This document shows positions 37,064 through 49,052 of a stretch of DNA of 64,000 bases, in pieces; the stretch's first letter is position 1; the number at the start of each line of letters is the position of its first letter. Position numbers and translations under genes: made by a program. A model generated the notes under the pieces. It saw only the letters and a list, made by a program, of their open reading frames with translations, had not been told where the DNA came from and did not search any database. The stretch is from Streptacidiphilus sp. ASG 303 (lineage in GTDB: Bacteria > Actinomycetota > Actinomycetes > Streptomycetales > Streptomycetaceae): assembly GCF_020991365.1 (NCBI RefSeq), contig NZ_JAJLRA010000011.1, forward strand, positions 1 through 64,000, given 5' to 3'.

Positions 37064-37954
37064 TCAGGACGGCTCCGGGACCGAGGACGGCTCCGGGCCG
37101 TCCACCTCGCCGAAGCGGGCCAGCGCCAGCGCGCCCGCCACGGCGAGGGCGAAGCCCGCCACGGCGGGGGGCACCATGCCGTGGCGGGTCGTGTCGCCCA
37201 GCAGCAGGACGCCCAGCAGGGCCGGCACGGCGGTCTCGCCCAGCACCATCCCCGCCGTCGCCGCGGTCACCGAGCCGCCCCGCACCGCCTCGGTGAGCAG
37301 CAGGAAGGCCGCCGCGCCGCCGCCGAGGAGGGCGTACAGCGCCGGGTCGCGCAGGAGCGGCAGCACGTCGGGCGGCGCGACGTCCGGCAGCACCCGGACC
37401 GCCAGGCCCACCAGGCCGAAGCCGAACCCGCAGAGCGTGCCCAGCGCCCCCGCCCGGACCGGCCCCCGCAGCCGCCAGGCGGCGGCGCCCAGCGCGGCCA
37501 GCACGGCCACGGCGGCCAGCAGCACCCAGTGGAACGCCCCGCCCGGCTGCCGGTGGCCCTCCGCGCCGGCCGTCGCGCCGAGCAGCGCCAGACCGCCGCA
37601 GACCCCCGCCACCCCGAGCCACTCCGCGCGGCCCGGCCGCACGCCCAGCAGCAGCGCGCCCGCCACGGCGGTCACCGCCAGCGAGCCCGCGAGGGCGGCC
37701 TGCACCAGGTACAGCGGCAGCGTCCGCAGCGCCACCAGCTGCGCGACGAAGCCGAGCCCGTCGAGCGCCAGGCCGGCCGCGAAGGGCGCGTTGGCCATCG
37801 CCCGCACCGTGCCGCCCACGCCCGTGCCGCCCGCCCCGGCGCCGGCCGCCCCCGTGCCGGCCGTGGCCGCCCGGCGGGCGCCCAGCGCCTGGAGGACCGT
37901 CGCGACCCCGAAGCAGAACGCGGCGGCCAGCGCCGCCGCAAGACCCGTGAACAC
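37064..37954 (-). CDS. DMT/EamA-type membrane transporter
   Basis: A 296-residue polytopic protein with about nine or ten membrane helices, starting FTGLAAALAAAFCFGVATVLQ. The two-fold repeat, with GLALDGLGFVAQLVALRTLPLYLVQAAL and later ETAVPALLGVLLLGDTTRHG, fits the drug/metabolite transporter superfamily. A Gly/Ala-rich loop (~32-48) is an unusual insertion. The GTG start 37954 has TACGCT six bases upstream and no ribosome site, so it is probably leaderless. It is convergent with the DUF4352 gene, 13 bases away. Confidence 0.75.
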   Translation of the reverse strand: MFTGLAAALAAAFCFGVATVLQALGARRAATAGTGAAGAGAGGTGVGGTVRAMANAPFAAGLALDGLGFVAQLVALRTLPLYLVQAALAGSLAVTAVAGALLLGVRPGRAEWLGVAGVCGGLALLGATAGAEGHRQPGGAFHWVLLAAVAVLAALGAAAWRLRGPVRAGALGTLCGFGFGLVGLAVRVLPDVAPPDVLPLLRDPALYALLGGGAAAFLLLTEAVRGGSVTAATAGMVLGETAVPALLGVLLLGDTTRHGMVPPAVAGFALAVAGALALARFGEVDGPEPSSVPEPS

Positions 37955-37960
37955 CCGTAG

Positions 37961-37966
37961 AGCGTA
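37961..37966 (-). promoter_or_regulatory. -10 hexamer of leaderless transporter gene
   Basis: TACGCT on the minus strand is six bases from GTG 37954. Confidence 0.5.
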
Positions 37967-38048
37967 GGCGACCGCGCCGCCCGCCCGGTCCGTGCGGCCC
38001 TGCGTCCGGCCGCCCGGCCGCGGGTGCCCCGCCCGCGGCGGCGCCCCG

Positions 38049-38564
38049 TCAGCGGGAGGCGGCGGCGTGGAGGGGGAGCCAGGCCGCGTCCGGGCAGCGC
38101 AGCGGGACCTCGGCGCGCGGGACCCAGGCGGCCTCGGCGCACTCGGAGGCGGGGTGGGGGCGGGTCGGTGCGCCCGGCCCGTCCAGGCGGAGCGTGTAGA
38201 ACGCCATGAACGCCCGCGCCGGGTAGGCGTAGTCGGCGGGCGGGGTGCCGAGGAGGGTGATCCGCTGGCCGCCGAGGAGGGCGAGCCGGGCCGGGTCCGC
38301 CTCCAGGCCGGTCTCCTCCGCGAGCTCGCGGGCCGCCGCCGCGTGCGGGGGCTCCCCCGGGTCCAGGTGGCCGCCGGGCACCTCCCAGGAGCGGCCGGGC
38401 CGGTCGACCCGGGTGAGCAGGGTGCGGCCGGCGCCGTCCAGGGCGAGGACGAAGGCCGTGGTGACGGTGTGCCCGGCGGGCAGGGCGCCGGAGAGGAGGA
38501 GGTCCATCCGGTGCGGCGGGCGGATCCACGGCACGGTCGTCGTGCCGATCACGGTGGGGTCCAT
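38049..38564 (-). CDS. Nudix hydrolase
   Basis: A 171-residue Nudix-fold protein. The catalytic box GX5EX7REVXEEXG is complete: GGHLDPGEPPHAAAARELAE followed by ETGLE (~70-93). The N-terminus MDPTVIGTTTVPWIRPPHR has a Trp-rich start. The substrate cannot be inferred from the box alone; candidates include nucleoside diphosphates linked to other groups. ATG 38564. The neighbouring mfd begins far upstream on the same strand and ends 127 bases before this gene's start. Confidence 0.87.
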   Translation of the reverse strand: MDPTVIGTTTVPWIRPPHRMDLLLSGALPAGHTVTTAFVLALDGAGRTLLTRVDRPGRSWEVPGGHLDPGEPPHAAAARELAEETGLEADPARLALLGGQRITLLGTPPADYAYPARAFMAFYTLRLDGPGAPTRPHPASECAEAAWVPRAEVPLRCPDAAWLPLHAAASR

Positions 38565-38691
38565 GGCCCCATCCTTCCCGCGGCGCGGCCCGGGCCGCGC
38601 CCCCGGACCGGGACCCGCGGATCGCGGGCCCGGTCCGGGGGCGGCGGACGGCGGACGGCGGACGACAGCCGACGGCCGGCAGTCGGCGGCG

Positions 38692-42309
<3,618 letters not shown>

Positions 42310-42600
42310 GGGGTCTTCTTGTCCCGTGCTTCCGGTCAGTGGCGGTCTGGGGTGGTGGGGCTGGGTGCGGAGTGCTGGGTGCGGGGCCGTCGGCGGTCCG
42401 GTGCCCCGGCGGCCCGGGCCGGGTGGGGACGGGCGCCGCGGGGCGCCGGGACGCCCAACGCGAACCGCCCGGCACGCGGTGCGGGCCGGGGGTCCCAGGG
42501 TACGCCCGGGGCGGGCGGCCCGCCGTGCGGCGGGGGCGGGGCGGGCCCGGCTCCGCCGGAAACGGCCCCGCCGGACCGCGCCGCTCTCTACGCTGATTCT
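42310..42600. other. Divergent intergenic region upstream of mfd
   Basis: Imperfect GGGTGCGG repeats at 42360-42390; no convincing mfd promoter is seen. The -10 box of the plus-strand transcript lies at 42589-42594. Confidence 0.4.
42589..42594 (+). promoter_or_regulatory. -10 hexamer of dehydrogenase transcript
   Basis: TACGCT lies six bases before GTG 42601, the spacing used by the leaderless genes in this window. Confidence 0.45.
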
Positions 42601-42663
42601 GTGAAGGCGGCGTGGGGATGGCGCCGTCACGAGGGGGGTGCTGTTCCACGATGCGCGTCGTGA
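42601..42663 (+). CDS. Possible leaderless upstream ORF (20 codons)
   Basis: If transcription begins at 42601, the 5' end GTG would start a 20-residue peptide, MKAAWGWRRHEGGAVPRCAS. Its stop TGA at 42661-42663 lies 10 bases inside the dehydrogenase frame (different frame), so the uORF overlaps the dehydrogenase start and could couple or limit its translation. This is a sequence inference, and the peptide resembles no known leader. Confidence 0.3.
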   Translation: MKAAWGWRRHEGGAVPRCAS

Positions 42664-43982
42664 TCGCAGGCCAGGGGTACGTGGGGCTGCCGCTGGCGGT
42701 CCGGGCCGCCGAGGTGGGGCACGAGGTCGTCGGCTACGACGTCGACGAGCGGCGGGTCAAGCGGCTCGCCGTGGGCGAGTCGTACGTGGAGGACATCCCG
42801 GCGGAGCGGCTGCGGCCCCTGCTGGACGCGGGCTCGTACCTGCCGTCCACGGACCCGCGGGACGCGGCCGGGTTCGACGTCGCGGTGATCACCGTGCCGA
42901 CGCCGCTGCGCGACGGCGCGCCGGACCTGTCGTACATCGAGTCCTCCGCCCGGATGCTGGCCCGCTTCCTGCGGCCGGGGGCGACGGTGGTGCTGGAGTC
43001 GACGACGTACCCGGGGACGACGGAGGAGCTGCTGGCCCCGCTGCTGGAGGAGGGCTCCGGGCTCGCCGCGGGCCGCGACTTCCACCTCGGGTACAGCCCC
43101 GAGCGGATCGACCCGGGCAACCCGGTGTGGCGGCTGGAGAACACGCCGAAGGTCGTCTCCGGCCTGGACGCGGCGTCGCTGGCGGCGGTCGACGGCTTCT
43201 ACGGGCAGCTGGTGGAGCGCACCGTGCCCGTCTCCTCCTGCAAGGAGGCGGAGCTGACCAAGCTGCTGGAGAACACCTTCCGCCACGTGAACATCGCGCT
43301 GGTCAACGAGCTGGCGATGTTCGCCCACGACCTGGGGATCGACGTGTGGGAGGCCATCGACGCCGCCTCCACCAAGCCCTTCGGCTACCTGCGGTTCACG
43401 CCGGGGCCGGGCGTGGGCGGGCACTGCCTGCCCATCGACCCGTCGTACCTGTCGTGGCGGGTGGAGCGGGCGCTGGGGCACCCCTTCCGGTTCGTGGAGC
43501 TGGCCAACGACGTCAACAGCCACATGCCGGACTACGTGGTGCGGCGGCTGGTGGAGGCCCTCAACGAGCGGCAGCGCTCGGTGAAGGGCTCCCGGGTGCT
43601 GCTGCTGGGCCTGGCCTACAAGAAGAACACCGGCGATGCCCGGGAGACCCCGGCCGCCCGGGTCGCCGGGCTGCTGACCCGGATGGGCGCCGAGGTCCGC
43701 GCCGCCGACCCGCACGTGGTCGCCGGGGTGCACGTCGACGAGCCCCGCCTGTCCGGCGAGCCGCGGGTGCCCGGCCCCCGCGCCGCGGCGGACGCCGGGC
43801 ACGGGGACGCGCTCGCCGCGGTGCGGCGGGTGGAGGCCACGGCGGAGGAGCTGGCGGCGGCCGACGCCGTGGTCCTGCTCGCGGACCACGACGAGTTCGA
43901 CTACGCGGCCGTCACGCAGCACGCCCGCTACGTGCTGGACTGCCGCCGCCGCCTGAGCGGGGCGGCGGTGGAGGTCCTCTAG
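42651..43982 (+). CDS. UDP-N-acetyl-D-mannosamine/glucosamine-type nucleotide sugar dehydrogenase
   Basis: A 443-residue NAD-dependent dehydrogenase oxidising a UDP-hexose C6 to the uronic acid. N-terminal Rossmann motif GQGYVGLPLAV (near residue 8), then TVPTPLRDGAPDLSYI, the STTYPGTTEEL segment and GYSPERIDPGN. The catalytic Cys is in GPGVGGHCLPIDP (~263), followed by SRVLLLGLAYKKNTGDARETPA. The wording of the motifs fits WecC/WbpA-type enzymes better than UDP-glucose dehydrogenase. ATG 42651; GAGGGGGG is ~13 bases upstream. It could feed the amino-sugar operon at 49.7-54.6 kb. Confidence 0.88.
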   Translation: MRVVIAGQGYVGLPLAVRAAEVGHEVVGYDVDERRVKRLAVGESYVEDIPAERLRPLLDAGSYLPSTDPRDAAGFDVAVITVPTPLRDGAPDLSYIESSARMLARFLRPGATVVLESTTYPGTTEELLAPLLEEGSGLAAGRDFHLGYSPERIDPGNPVWRLENTPKVVSGLDAASLAAVDGFYGQLVERTVPVSSCKEAELTKLLENTFRHVNIALVNELAMFAHDLGIDVWEAIDAASTKPFGYLRFTPGPGVGGHCLPIDPSYLSWRVERALGHPFRFVELANDVNSHMPDYVVRRLVEALNERQRSVKGSRVLLLGLAYKKNTGDARETPAARVAGLLTRMGAEVRAADPHVVAGVHVDEPRLSGEPRVPGPRAAADAGHGDALAAVRRVEATAEELAAADAVVLLADHDEFDYAAVTQHARYVLDCRRRLSGAAVEVL

Positions 43983-44016
43983 GGCCGCGCCGGCCCCGCC
44001 GGGGGTGCGGCGCCGG

Positions 44017-45120
44017 TCAGCCCGCCCGGCGCTCCTCCCCGGCGGAGCCGGTGCGCTGGGCCGGGGGCGGCGGGGCGGCCGGGAGCGGGATCTCGGCGGT
44101 GTCCGAGTCGGGGTCGTGCGCGGGGTCGTGCGGCACGCCGTCGACGGCGCCCACGCTCCGCACCGGCCGGACGGCGGCGGCGGCGACCGGCAGGGCCTCC
44201 GCGGCCGGCGCCGGGACGGAGAACGCGGCCGTGCCCGCGCCCGCCGCGGTGGGCATGTTGGTCAGCGCCGACAGGGTCTGCCGGATGTGGTCCAGGTGCA
44301 CCTGCACCAGTTCCTGGCGCTCCTCGTACGTCCGCTGCTCGCGCTCGGAGGCGGCGGTGATCCGCTCGGCCTCCTGGCGGGCCCGGTCCAGGATGCGCTC
44401 GGCGCGGACCCGGGCCTCCTCGTCGATCTCGGAGACGCGGGCCAGGACGGACTGGCGGTGGCGGGCGGACTCCTGGTCGCGGCGCTCGGCGACGGCGTTG
44501 ATCCGCTCCTCCAGCTCCTCCTCGCGGGCGAGCGAGGCGGCGGCCTCCTCGTCGGCGGCCTTCTGCCGGGCGGCGAGCTCGGACCGGGACCGCTCGGCCT
44601 CCTGCTCGGCGCGCCCGCGCACCGCGGCGGCGTCCCGCTCGGCGGCCGCGAGCAGTTCCCCGCTCTCCTGCGCGGCCTCCTCGCGGAGCTTCGCGGCGGC
44701 GGCGCGGGCCTGCTCCAGGAGCTGCTCGGCGTCGGCGTCCGCCCCGGCGCGGGCGGCGCCCGCCGCCTCGGCGGCGTGGCCGGACTGCCGCTGGGCCTCC
44801 TGGACGGCGAGGCGGTGCAGCTGGGCGGCGGCGCGCTCGGCCTCCTGCACCACGGTCTCCGCCTCGGCCTCGGCACCGGAGAGCAGGCCGGCGGCCCGCG
44901 CGCTCAGCTGCGAGAAGTCGGGCGGCGGGGCCTCCTCGGCGGCCTGCACCGCGGCGGCCAGCTCCGCCTCCATCTCGCGGATGCGGGCCCCCAGGATGCT
45001 GAGGCGCTCCCAGGCCTCGTCCCGCTGGGTGACCAGCGCCGTGACCGCACGCGCCACCTGTTCCGGCGCGTAGCCGCGCCGGGCCGTGGTGAAGTCGTAC
45101 GCAGAGACGGCGTCGCTCAT
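44017..45120 (-). CDS. DivIVA-like coiled-coil cytoskeletal protein
   Basis: A 367-residue protein. The N-terminus is SAYDFTTARRGYAPEQVARAV, a DivIVA-like membrane-tip motif, followed by long alanine- and glutamate-rich coiled coils (~30-290; EAERAAAQLHRLAVQEAQ type heptads) and a Pro/Ala-rich C-terminal tail. Proteins of this form are often called cellulose-binding in Streptomyces but act as filament or polarity proteins like FilP and Scy. ATG 45120 has GGGGAG eight bases upstream. Confidence 0.78.
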   Translation of the reverse strand: MSDAVSAYDFTTARRGYAPEQVARAVTALVTQRDEAWERLSILGARIREMEAELAAAVQAAEEAPPPDFSQLSARAAGLLSGAEAEAETVVQEAERAAAQLHRLAVQEAQRQSGHAAEAAGAARAGADADAEQLLEQARAAAAKLREEAAQESGELLAAAERDAAAVRGRAEQEAERSRSELAARQKAADEEAAASLAREEELEERINAVAERRDQESARHRQSVLARVSEIDEEARVRAERILDRARQEAERITAASEREQRTYEERQELVQVHLDHIRQTLSALTNMPTAAGAGTAAFSVPAPAAEALPVAAAAVRPVRSVGAVDGVPHDPAHDPDSDTAEIPLPAAPPPPAQRTGSAGEERRAG

Positions 45121-45316
45121 CGGTGCTGCTCCCCTCGTCGCCAGCGACCAGGAAGCAACCTGATCACTTTTGATCCGTTTTGACCCCCAAGTTACCTGCT
45201 CCGAAGGCACTCGTACCCGAACCACCGCCCGCGACCCGCGCGGGAACACGTGGGAAACACGACAGCGAGGGGCGCCCCGGATGTCCGGAACGCCCCTCCC
45301 GCCGTACCGCGCCGCC
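45121..45316. promoter_or_regulatory. Low-GC upstream region of the coiled-coil gene
   Basis: The stretch 45150-45195 is AT-rich for this genome and contains GATCACTTTTGATC, an inverted repeat with 5-base arms (45160-45173), then a second TTTTGATCC-like repeat. This is a likely promoter or operator for the minus-strand gene. Confidence 0.35.
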
Positions 45317-47839
45317 CTACAGCAGGCCGTCCCAGAACTGCTCCAGGACCACCGCCCACCACGTGTCCTGCGACTGCAGCGCCGCGGGGTCGACCGCGGC
45401 GAGCTGCGCCTGGAAGTCCGTGGTCCAGCGCCCGGCCTGCTCGGGCGTCAGGCCGTACCGCAGCCGCCACATCCGGCCGAGGAGCGCCATGCAGCGCACG
45501 AACTCCGGGACGCCGGAGTTCACGAACCGCGGCCGGTTCTGCTCGGGCCCGCCCTCCAGGTCAACCGCGACCACGGCGGCCGTGCCGTACTGCACGCACA
45601 GCTGGCGGCCGTAGTCGTTGCCCAGCACCAGGTACCCGCCCGCGTCCGGCGCCGCCGCACGCCCGCGCTCGGCCGCCAGCTCCGCCAGCGTCGGGATCGG
45701 CCGGCCCGGCTGCGCCTGCGCCCAGAAGAACGGGCCGAACTCCACCGGCAGGCCCGCCCAGGTCAGCGTCTGCGCCACCGCCTCCGGCACGCCCTGCCGG
45801 GCCACCGCGCGCTGCTCGTAGCGGAACACCGCCGGGCCGAAGGCCTGCGCCAGCTCCCCCGCCAGCTGCTGCGGGGCGAGCGGCGGCAGCTTCGGCACCG
45901 CGCCCGGGTCGGGCAGCGGCACCCGCACCGGCCGGGGCCGGGCCGGGCCCGACGCCAGGGCGTGCAGCTCGTCCAGGTGCTCCAGCAGGTGGCGCATGCC
46001 GGACTGCCGCGCGGCGTGGTCGCGGCCGTAGGCGGCGGTGTGGCTGATCCTGACGTTCGGCCAGGCCTCCTTGACCATGCGGGCGCAGTAGCCGGCCGGC
46101 AGGTCGCAGCACTCCAGCTCGGTGTGGAGCTCCAGGACCTGGTCCGGCGGCACGTTCAGCCGCCGCAGCTCCTGGAGGATCTTCCACTCCGGGTGCGGGG
46201 TGCCCGGCTCGCTGCGGTGCATCACCTTCTGCTCGGAGCCGTCGGGACCCCGGTAGCTGAGCACCGCCAGGTAGCCGGGGCCGACCGTGGGCACGCCGGG
46301 GGCGCCGGGCATGCCGGGCATGCCGGGGACGGGCGGCACGCCCGGACCGCCGGCCGGGCCGGGCGGCGGGGGCGGCGGCTGCTGCGGGAAGGGGCCGCCG
46401 AGCGGGCCGGGCGGCGGGGCGGCGGGGTAGCCGTAGGCCGCACCGGCGCCCGGCGGGGGCGGCAGTGGAGCACCCGGCATCCCCGGCGGCGGGGGCAGTG
46501 GAGCACCCGGCATCCCCGGCGGCGGGGGCAGCGGGGCGCCCGGCATCCCCGGCGGGGGCGGGGGCGGCGGACCGGGAGGCGTGCCCGGACCCGGCACGGC
46601 GAACGCACCCGGGGGCGGGGGCGGGGGCGGCGGCACGGCGGACCGTCCGGCGCCCCGGCCGGGGCCGCGGCCCAGGTCGACGGCCGGGGAGAGCTGGGTG
46701 GCCGCGTGGTCGAGGTCGGCCGCGGCGGGGGACGGGGACGCCGGGGCGCCGCCCGCTCCCGGCCCGCCGCCTCCCAGCAGGCCGGGCGGCGGCGGGGGCG
46801 GCGGGGCGCCGCCCGCGGCACGGCCGGCGCCGCCCGAGGGTGTGCCGGGGCCGCCGCCCAGCAGGCCGGGGGGCGGCGGCGGGGGTGTGCCGCCCGCGCC
46901 GCGGCCCGCGCCGGACGGGCCTCCGGACGGGCCGGGCACGACGGGCATGCCGGGGCCGCCCGGCGACGCGAGCATCGTCGGGGCGTGGTCGAGCTCGGGG
47001 GGCGACGGCACCGGGCCGCCGGGACGTGCGCCCGGGCCGGACGGCGCCGCGCCGCGCAGGCCCGGCGGCGGGGGCGGCGGAGGCCCGAGGGGGGCGGGCG
47101 GCGGGGCCACGGGCGGCGGCGGGTACACGCCCCGCGGCAGGCCGTCGGCGGGGTACGCCGGCGGCGGCGGGGAGGCCGGGCCACCCGGCGGCGGCGCGGG
47201 GTGGCCGTGGCCGACGGGAGGCACTGCGGGCCCGCCGGTGCCGAAGGGGTCGGACGGCGGCGGGGTCGGCCCGCCGCCGGTGCCGCCGGGCCGCGGCGGG
47301 GGCGTGTGCCCGGGCGGCGCGAGCATGGTCGGCACGTCCCCCGGCGGCCCGTCGGGCACCGGCGGCGCGGTCAGGACGGCGGGCGGCGGGTCGGCGGGCG
47401 CGGGAGCCGGCCGGGCGGGCCCGGCGGGGCCGCCGGAGGTGCCGAGCTCCGCCGCCTCGGCGGCGATCGCGGCCGCACCGGCCTCCTGCAGCCACTGCGG
47501 CGGGCTGAGCAGGAAAGAGGTGGCCTCCACCGAGTCGCGGGCGGGCGGCGCCGGGGTGCCCGCGGGCGCGGCCCCCGCGGGCCGCCCGTAGACCTCCTCG
47601 TAGCGGCGGACCACCTCGTGGACGGGCAGCGGCGGCCACATCGTGGCCGCCCCGCTGTCGCGGGCGATGACCAGCCGCACCTCGCCGCCGTCCGAGGTCG
47701 GCCCGTCGGCCCGGTCCGCGGCCCAGCAGACGAAGCCCAGGTCGAACTCCCGCACCCGCACCTCGCGGCGCTGGAAGTGCGGCACCCCGCCGTTGACCCA
47801 GTCCTCGGCGGTCTCCTGGGCCTGCGCGTACGTCACCAC
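45317..47839 (-). CDS. Imm35-like / deaminase / SUKH-4 fusion protein
   Basis: An 840-residue soluble protein. (a) ~1-95 resembles immunity domain Imm35/YrhB: YAQAQETAEDWVNGG, then EVRVREFDLGFVCWA. (b) ~96-515 is Pro/Gly-rich disorder with 11-residue repeats PPPPGMPGAPL. (c) ~520-630 looks like a toxin-type nucleic acid deaminase, with zinc and catalytic motifs HPEWKIL (~547) and ELECCDLPAGYC (~575-585), i.e. HxE plus Cys-x6-Cys. (d) ~640-840 matches SUKH-4 (GGYLVLGNDYGRQLCVQYGT and RYGLTPEQAG). There is no export signal. GTG 47839; the upstream gene's stop is eight bases before. It pairs with the WHH-SUKH gene as an operon. Confidence 0.75.
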   Translation of the reverse strand: MVTYAQAQETAEDWVNGGVPHFQRREVRVREFDLGFVCWAADRADGPTSDGGEVRLVIARDSGAATMWPPLPVHEVVRRYEEVYGRPAGAAPAGTPAPPARDSVEATSFLLSPPQWLQEAGAAAIAAEAAELGTSGGPAGPARPAPAPADPPPAVLTAPPVPDGPPGDVPTMLAPPGHTPPPRPGGTGGGPTPPPSDPFGTGGPAVPPVGHGHPAPPPGGPASPPPPAYPADGLPRGVYPPPPVAPPPAPLGPPPPPPPGLRGAAPSGPGARPGGPVPSPPELDHAPTMLASPGGPGMPVVPGPSGGPSGAGRGAGGTPPPPPPGLLGGGPGTPSGGAGRAAGGAPPPPPPPGLLGGGGPGAGGAPASPSPAAADLDHAATQLSPAVDLGRGPGRGAGRSAVPPPPPPPPGAFAVPGPGTPPGPPPPPPPGMPGAPLPPPPGMPGAPLPPPPGMPGAPLPPPPGAGAAYGYPAAPPPGPLGGPFPQQPPPPPPGPAGGPGVPPVPGMPGMPGAPGVPTVGPGYLAVLSYRGPDGSEQKVMHRSEPGTPHPEWKILQELRRLNVPPDQVLELHTELECCDLPAGYCARMVKEAWPNVRISHTAAYGRDHAARQSGMRHLLEHLDELHALASGPARPRPVRVPLPDPGAVPKLPPLAPQQLAGELAQAFGPAVFRYEQRAVARQGVPEAVAQTLTWAGLPVEFGPFFWAQAQPGRPIPTLAELAAERGRAAAPDAGGYLVLGNDYGRQLCVQYGTAAVVAVDLEGGPEQNRPRFVNSGVPEFVRCMALLGRMWRLRYGLTPEQAGRWTTDFQAQLAAVDPAALQSQDTWWAVVLEQFWDGLL
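46463..46561. repeat. 33-base tandem repeat within the Pro-rich linker
   Basis: Three units with a 33-base period (start points 46463, 46496, 46529) encode PPPPGMPGAPL copies. The unit length keeps frame. Confidence 0.75.
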
Positions 47840-47846
47840 GGCCGGA

Positions 47847-48875
47847 TCACCCCTGCCCCTTCACCGGGACGGCGCGGGCGAACCCGCCGTCCACCATCAG
47901 CTCGGCCACCGTCTCCAGCTCCGGCGGGCTGCCGGCCAGCCGCAGCAGGAACGCGTCGAAGTCGTCCCCGCAGGGCAGCAGCAGCCGCTCGCACCGCAGG
48001 TCCGGCGGCTCCTCAGCGCCGGTGTCGCGGGCGTCGTCGTACGGGCAGAACCAGACCGACCCGGTGCGCGGGCCGCGGACCTTCAGCGCCAGCAGGCCGC
48101 CCTGGACGTAGGCGACGGCCAGGTAGTCCTTGGTGAGGTGGTCGCGGACGCACTTGTTGACGTAGACCAGGTCGTCCAGCGCGTACGTGTCGCGGACGGT
48201 GAGGAACGGCTGGTCGAGCAGCAGGCCCAGCCCGGGGTCGAGGGCCACTCCGACGGGCGCGCGGCCGCCGGCGAGCTTGAGGAAGCCGCGGTAGGCGCCG
48301 GGCAGCCGGTAGCCGAGCCGCTCCTCCACCCGCTGGACCTGGTCCTCCGTCACCGCGAGGGGGTCGCCGCCGTCCTTCGTGAGGGAGAAGTGCGCGGGGC
48401 GGTGCTCCTGGAGGGGGCGGGTGCCGCGGCGGGAGTGGTCGGCGGTGGACAGGGCGAGGCCGCCGTGGTGCCGCAGCAGCGCCTTCACCTCCACCGGGAC
48501 CAGCTCCAGGCGGCGGCTGCCGGGGGCCGCCGGGCCGACGGCGTGGTGCCAGGTCCAGCCGTGGGGGGTGGCGACGGCGCAGTCGAGGTCGGCCCAGAGC
48601 TCGTGGCCCTGGGTGTAGAGGGCGGCGTTGGCCGACACGTGGTCGGTGAGCCGCAGCTCGTCGACGCCGAAGCCCTCCGGCGGGTCCGCGACCTCGGCGG
48701 CCGCGGCGGCGAACGCCCCGAGGTCGGGGTACCCGCGCTCGTCCACCGGCACCCCCGCGGGGTACCGCTCCGCGCGCAGCGGGTCGGGGAAGCGCACCGC
48801 CTGCCCCGCGTAGGCGGCGCCGGGCGCCTGCGCTCTCCCGGGTCCGGCGGGCGCGCCGGGCCGACCTGTCGTCAT
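47847..48875 (-). CDS. WHH nuclease-type domain fused to SUKH-1 (SMI1/KNR4)
   Basis: A 342-residue soluble protein. Residues ~35-150 follow the WHH family of HNH/Endo VII-type toxin nucleases: GYPDLGAFAAAAAEV at the start, the hallmark GWTWHH near residue 108, LVPVEVKALLRHHGG after it; the two His of WHH and the late HHGG are retained. Residues ~165-342 match SUKH-1: VTEDQVQRVEERLGYRLPG, YRGFLKLAGGR, and PGLGLLLDQPFLTVRD. In polymorphic toxin systems these parts are separate toxin and immunity genes. There is no signal or trafficking domain. ATG 48875; its stop is eight bases before the next gene. Confidence 0.8.
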   Translation of the reverse strand: MTTGRPGAPAGPGRAQAPGAAYAGQAVRFPDPLRAERYPAGVPVDERGYPDLGAFAAAAAEVADPPEGFGVDELRLTDHVSANAALYTQGHELWADLDCAVATPHGWTWHHAVGPAAPGSRRLELVPVEVKALLRHHGGLALSTADHSRRGTRPLQEHRPAHFSLTKDGGDPLAVTEDQVQRVEERLGYRLPGAYRGFLKLAGGRAPVGVALDPGLGLLLDQPFLTVRDTYALDDLVYVNKCVRDHLTKDYLAVAYVQGGLLALKVRGPRTGSVWFCPYDDARDTGAEEPPDLRCERLLLPCGDDFDAFLLRLAGSPPELETVAELMVDGGFARAVPVKGQG

Positions 48876-49052
48876 CGAGTTCGTCCCCCACTGGCTCGGC
48901 TCGTACGTCTGCGCCCCCAGCGTAGGGGGTGGCCGGGCGGCGGTGCTCCCCCGGTGGCGGGCCCCTCTGGCGCACCGCGCCGCCGCCGGGAAGGATGGGG
49001 GGCGGCCGCCCGGTCCCGGACACCGTGCGGCCGTCGGGGAGGTGACGCCGCC

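Noticed and set aside
35706-37967. Plus-strand frame covering the lipoprotein region in another frame
   Set aside because: It is antisense or out of frame with the kinase partner, DUF4352 and EamA genes.
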